From: an uncultured Flavobacteriales bacterium | Lineage (GTDB): Bacteria; Bacteroidota; Bacteroidia; Flavobacteriales; Vicingaceae | NCBI GenBank assembly: GCA_913052515.1 | Contig: CAJXFJ010000115.1 | Coordinates: 1-6,273, forward strand | Reading direction: 5' to 3' | DNA length: 6,273 nucleotides | Shown here: positions 5,511-6,273 of the stretch, one piece after another | How positions within the stretch are numbered: position 1 is the first letter of the stretch | How the letters are laid out: each line of letters begins with the position of its first letter | The notes under the pieces: model-generated | Databases searched by the model: none | Told to the model about the DNA's origin: nothing | What the model saw: only the letters and a program-made list of their open reading frames with translations | Translations under genes and position numbers: made by a program

Positions 5511-6273
5511 TTGAACACTTTCAGAAAGTTCTTTTTAAGCCTATTTGCAATAAGCTTAGTCCTAATTTGTAGTGCTGAAAAAGTAGACACTCAAAAAGTG
5601 AAACAATTGGCTATTCAAGCATTGGTGTTGGAGAATAGCAATCCGGATTCTTCTATTTTATTGGCTAAATCAATTTTAAAGGAAAGCCTATCTGCCAATT
5701 ACAATCAAGGTTTGAGCTATGCTTACCATCGATTGGGATCTTCTTTTAATGCAATTGGCTTAAATGATAGTGCACTCATTTATATCAACAAAGCCATAGT
5801 GGTACGCACTGAATTAAAAGATACAGCGGCACTAATTAGTTCCTTAATCAGCAGAAGTTACCTGTTTGAAGAAGTAGCCAAAATAGATTCTGCTTATGCA
5901 GACTTAATACAGGTTCTTCACTTTTCAGAAAAGCTTGGTGATACTATAAGCCAATTGAAAGGATTCATTCGGTTATCACAAATTGAACTCAACTTAAACC
6001 AACTGGATTCAGCGAAAATCCATTTAGAAAAAGCTCAATCATTATTAAATGACCAAATAGAACCCCACTATCATCATGCTGTTTTAAACGGGCTAGGAAA
6101 ACATGCCTTTGCTATTAATCAATTTCAATTAGCCAAAGAATACTTTATTGAACAACAAGCCTATATTCAAGAAAATGAGGAATTACTTAAAGCAGATAAC
6201 CTGCTTAACCAAGCGCTTTGTGCTGATGAACTACAAGACACCATCCTAGCCATTGAGCTGTATGATAAAGCCA
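5511..6273 (+). CDS. Exported TPR-repeat protein, TTG start (partial, C-terminus off the right edge)
   Basis: This frame is open from the TTG at 5511 to the window end (254 codons plus one base) and contains no early ATG. It starts MNTFRKFFLSLFAISLVLIC, a good signal sequence with Arg5-Lys6 and a hydrophobic core (7-19). Cleavage after Ala22 or lipidation at Cys20 are both possible; Ile before the Cys makes a lipobox weak. The rest is alpha-helical with degenerate tetratricopeptide repeats: about 67-100 (GLSYAYHRLGSSFNAIGLND...), 107-145, 151-184 (GFIRLSQIELNLNQLDSAKI...), 191-223 (VLNGLGKHAFAINQFQLAKE...) and 230-254, cut by the edge. In this phylum such N-terminal TPR arrays often precede a membrane helix and a histidine kinase or LuxR-type HTH domain, so it may be a sensor-regulator; the decisive part is missing. 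It lies 14 bp after the unknown gene and is probably in its operon. Confidence 0.75.
   Translation, partial: MNTFRKFFLSLFAISLVLICSAEKVDTQKVKQLAIQALVLENSNPDSSILLAKSILKESLSANYNQGLSYAYHRLGSSFNAIGLNDSALIYINKAIVVRTELKDTAALISSLISRSYLFEEVAKIDSAYADLIQVLHFSEKLGDTISQLKGFIRLSQIELNLNQLDSAKIHLEKAQSLLNDQIEPHYHHAVLNGLGKHAFAINQFQLAKEYFIEQQAYIQENEELLKADNLLNQALCADELQDTILAIELYDKA

Noticed and set aside
1..6273. CRISPR arrays, tRNA/rRNA genes, transposases, riboswitches
   Set aside because: No regularly spaced repeats, RNA-gene motifs or transposase-like frames were seen by reading both strands; most of the window is accounted for by protein genes.

Overview
The window looks like the chromosome of an aerobic, AT-rich member of the Bacteroidota, most likely a Cytophagales-type marine or soil bacterium. 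The evidence is an alternative complex III cytochrome subunit of the Bacteroidota form, an immunoglobulin/FN3-like 'ERSxDG' module typical of secreted Bacteroidota proteins, TAnnTTTG-type promoter boxes, little or no Shine-Dalgarno sequence before genes, and dense SPOR, lipoprotein and TPR genes. No mobile element, CRISPR array, tRNA or rRNA was found.

Layout. (1) 1-1015, minus strand: the first 338 codons of ActA, a multiheme cytochrome c that opens the act (alternative complex III) operon. The operon continues off the left edge. (2) 1016-1250: an AT-rich divergent promoter region. (3) 1251-2750, plus strand: a two-gene unit made of a small exported SPOR-domain protein and, directly abutting it, a GH113-like TIM-barrel glycoside hydrolase lipoprotein that starts with TTG. 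(4) 2733-4138, minus strand: a tightly coupled pair, a DUF2064/TIGR04282-type glycosyltransferase followed by a trimeric-type purine nucleoside phosphorylase. The phosphorylase end overlaps the hydrolase end by 18 bp. (5) 4139-4388: a divergent intergenic region with a candidate minus-strand promoter and two perfect short dyads. (6) 4389 to the right edge, plus strand: a small secreted protein with one FN3-like module, an unrecognised 223-residue protein without export signal, and an exported TPR protein with a TTG start that is cut by the window end.

How the genes may work together. ActA belongs to respiration (quinol to cytochrome c or oxidase). The SPOR and GH113-like proteins are both envelope proteins and are probably co-transcribed; a link to peptidoglycan or glycan handling is inference. 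The glycosyltransferase and phosphorylase share a TAATG stop/start overlap. Because the glycosyltransferase family was defined around arsenosugar biosynthesis, and because this phosphorylase carries Asp where 6-oxopurine-specific enzymes have Asn, the pair may cleave and glycosylate an adenosine-derived metabolite. That is the most interesting testable idea here. The right-hand three-gene run is of unknown function. I did not find a clearly new defence or mobile system.
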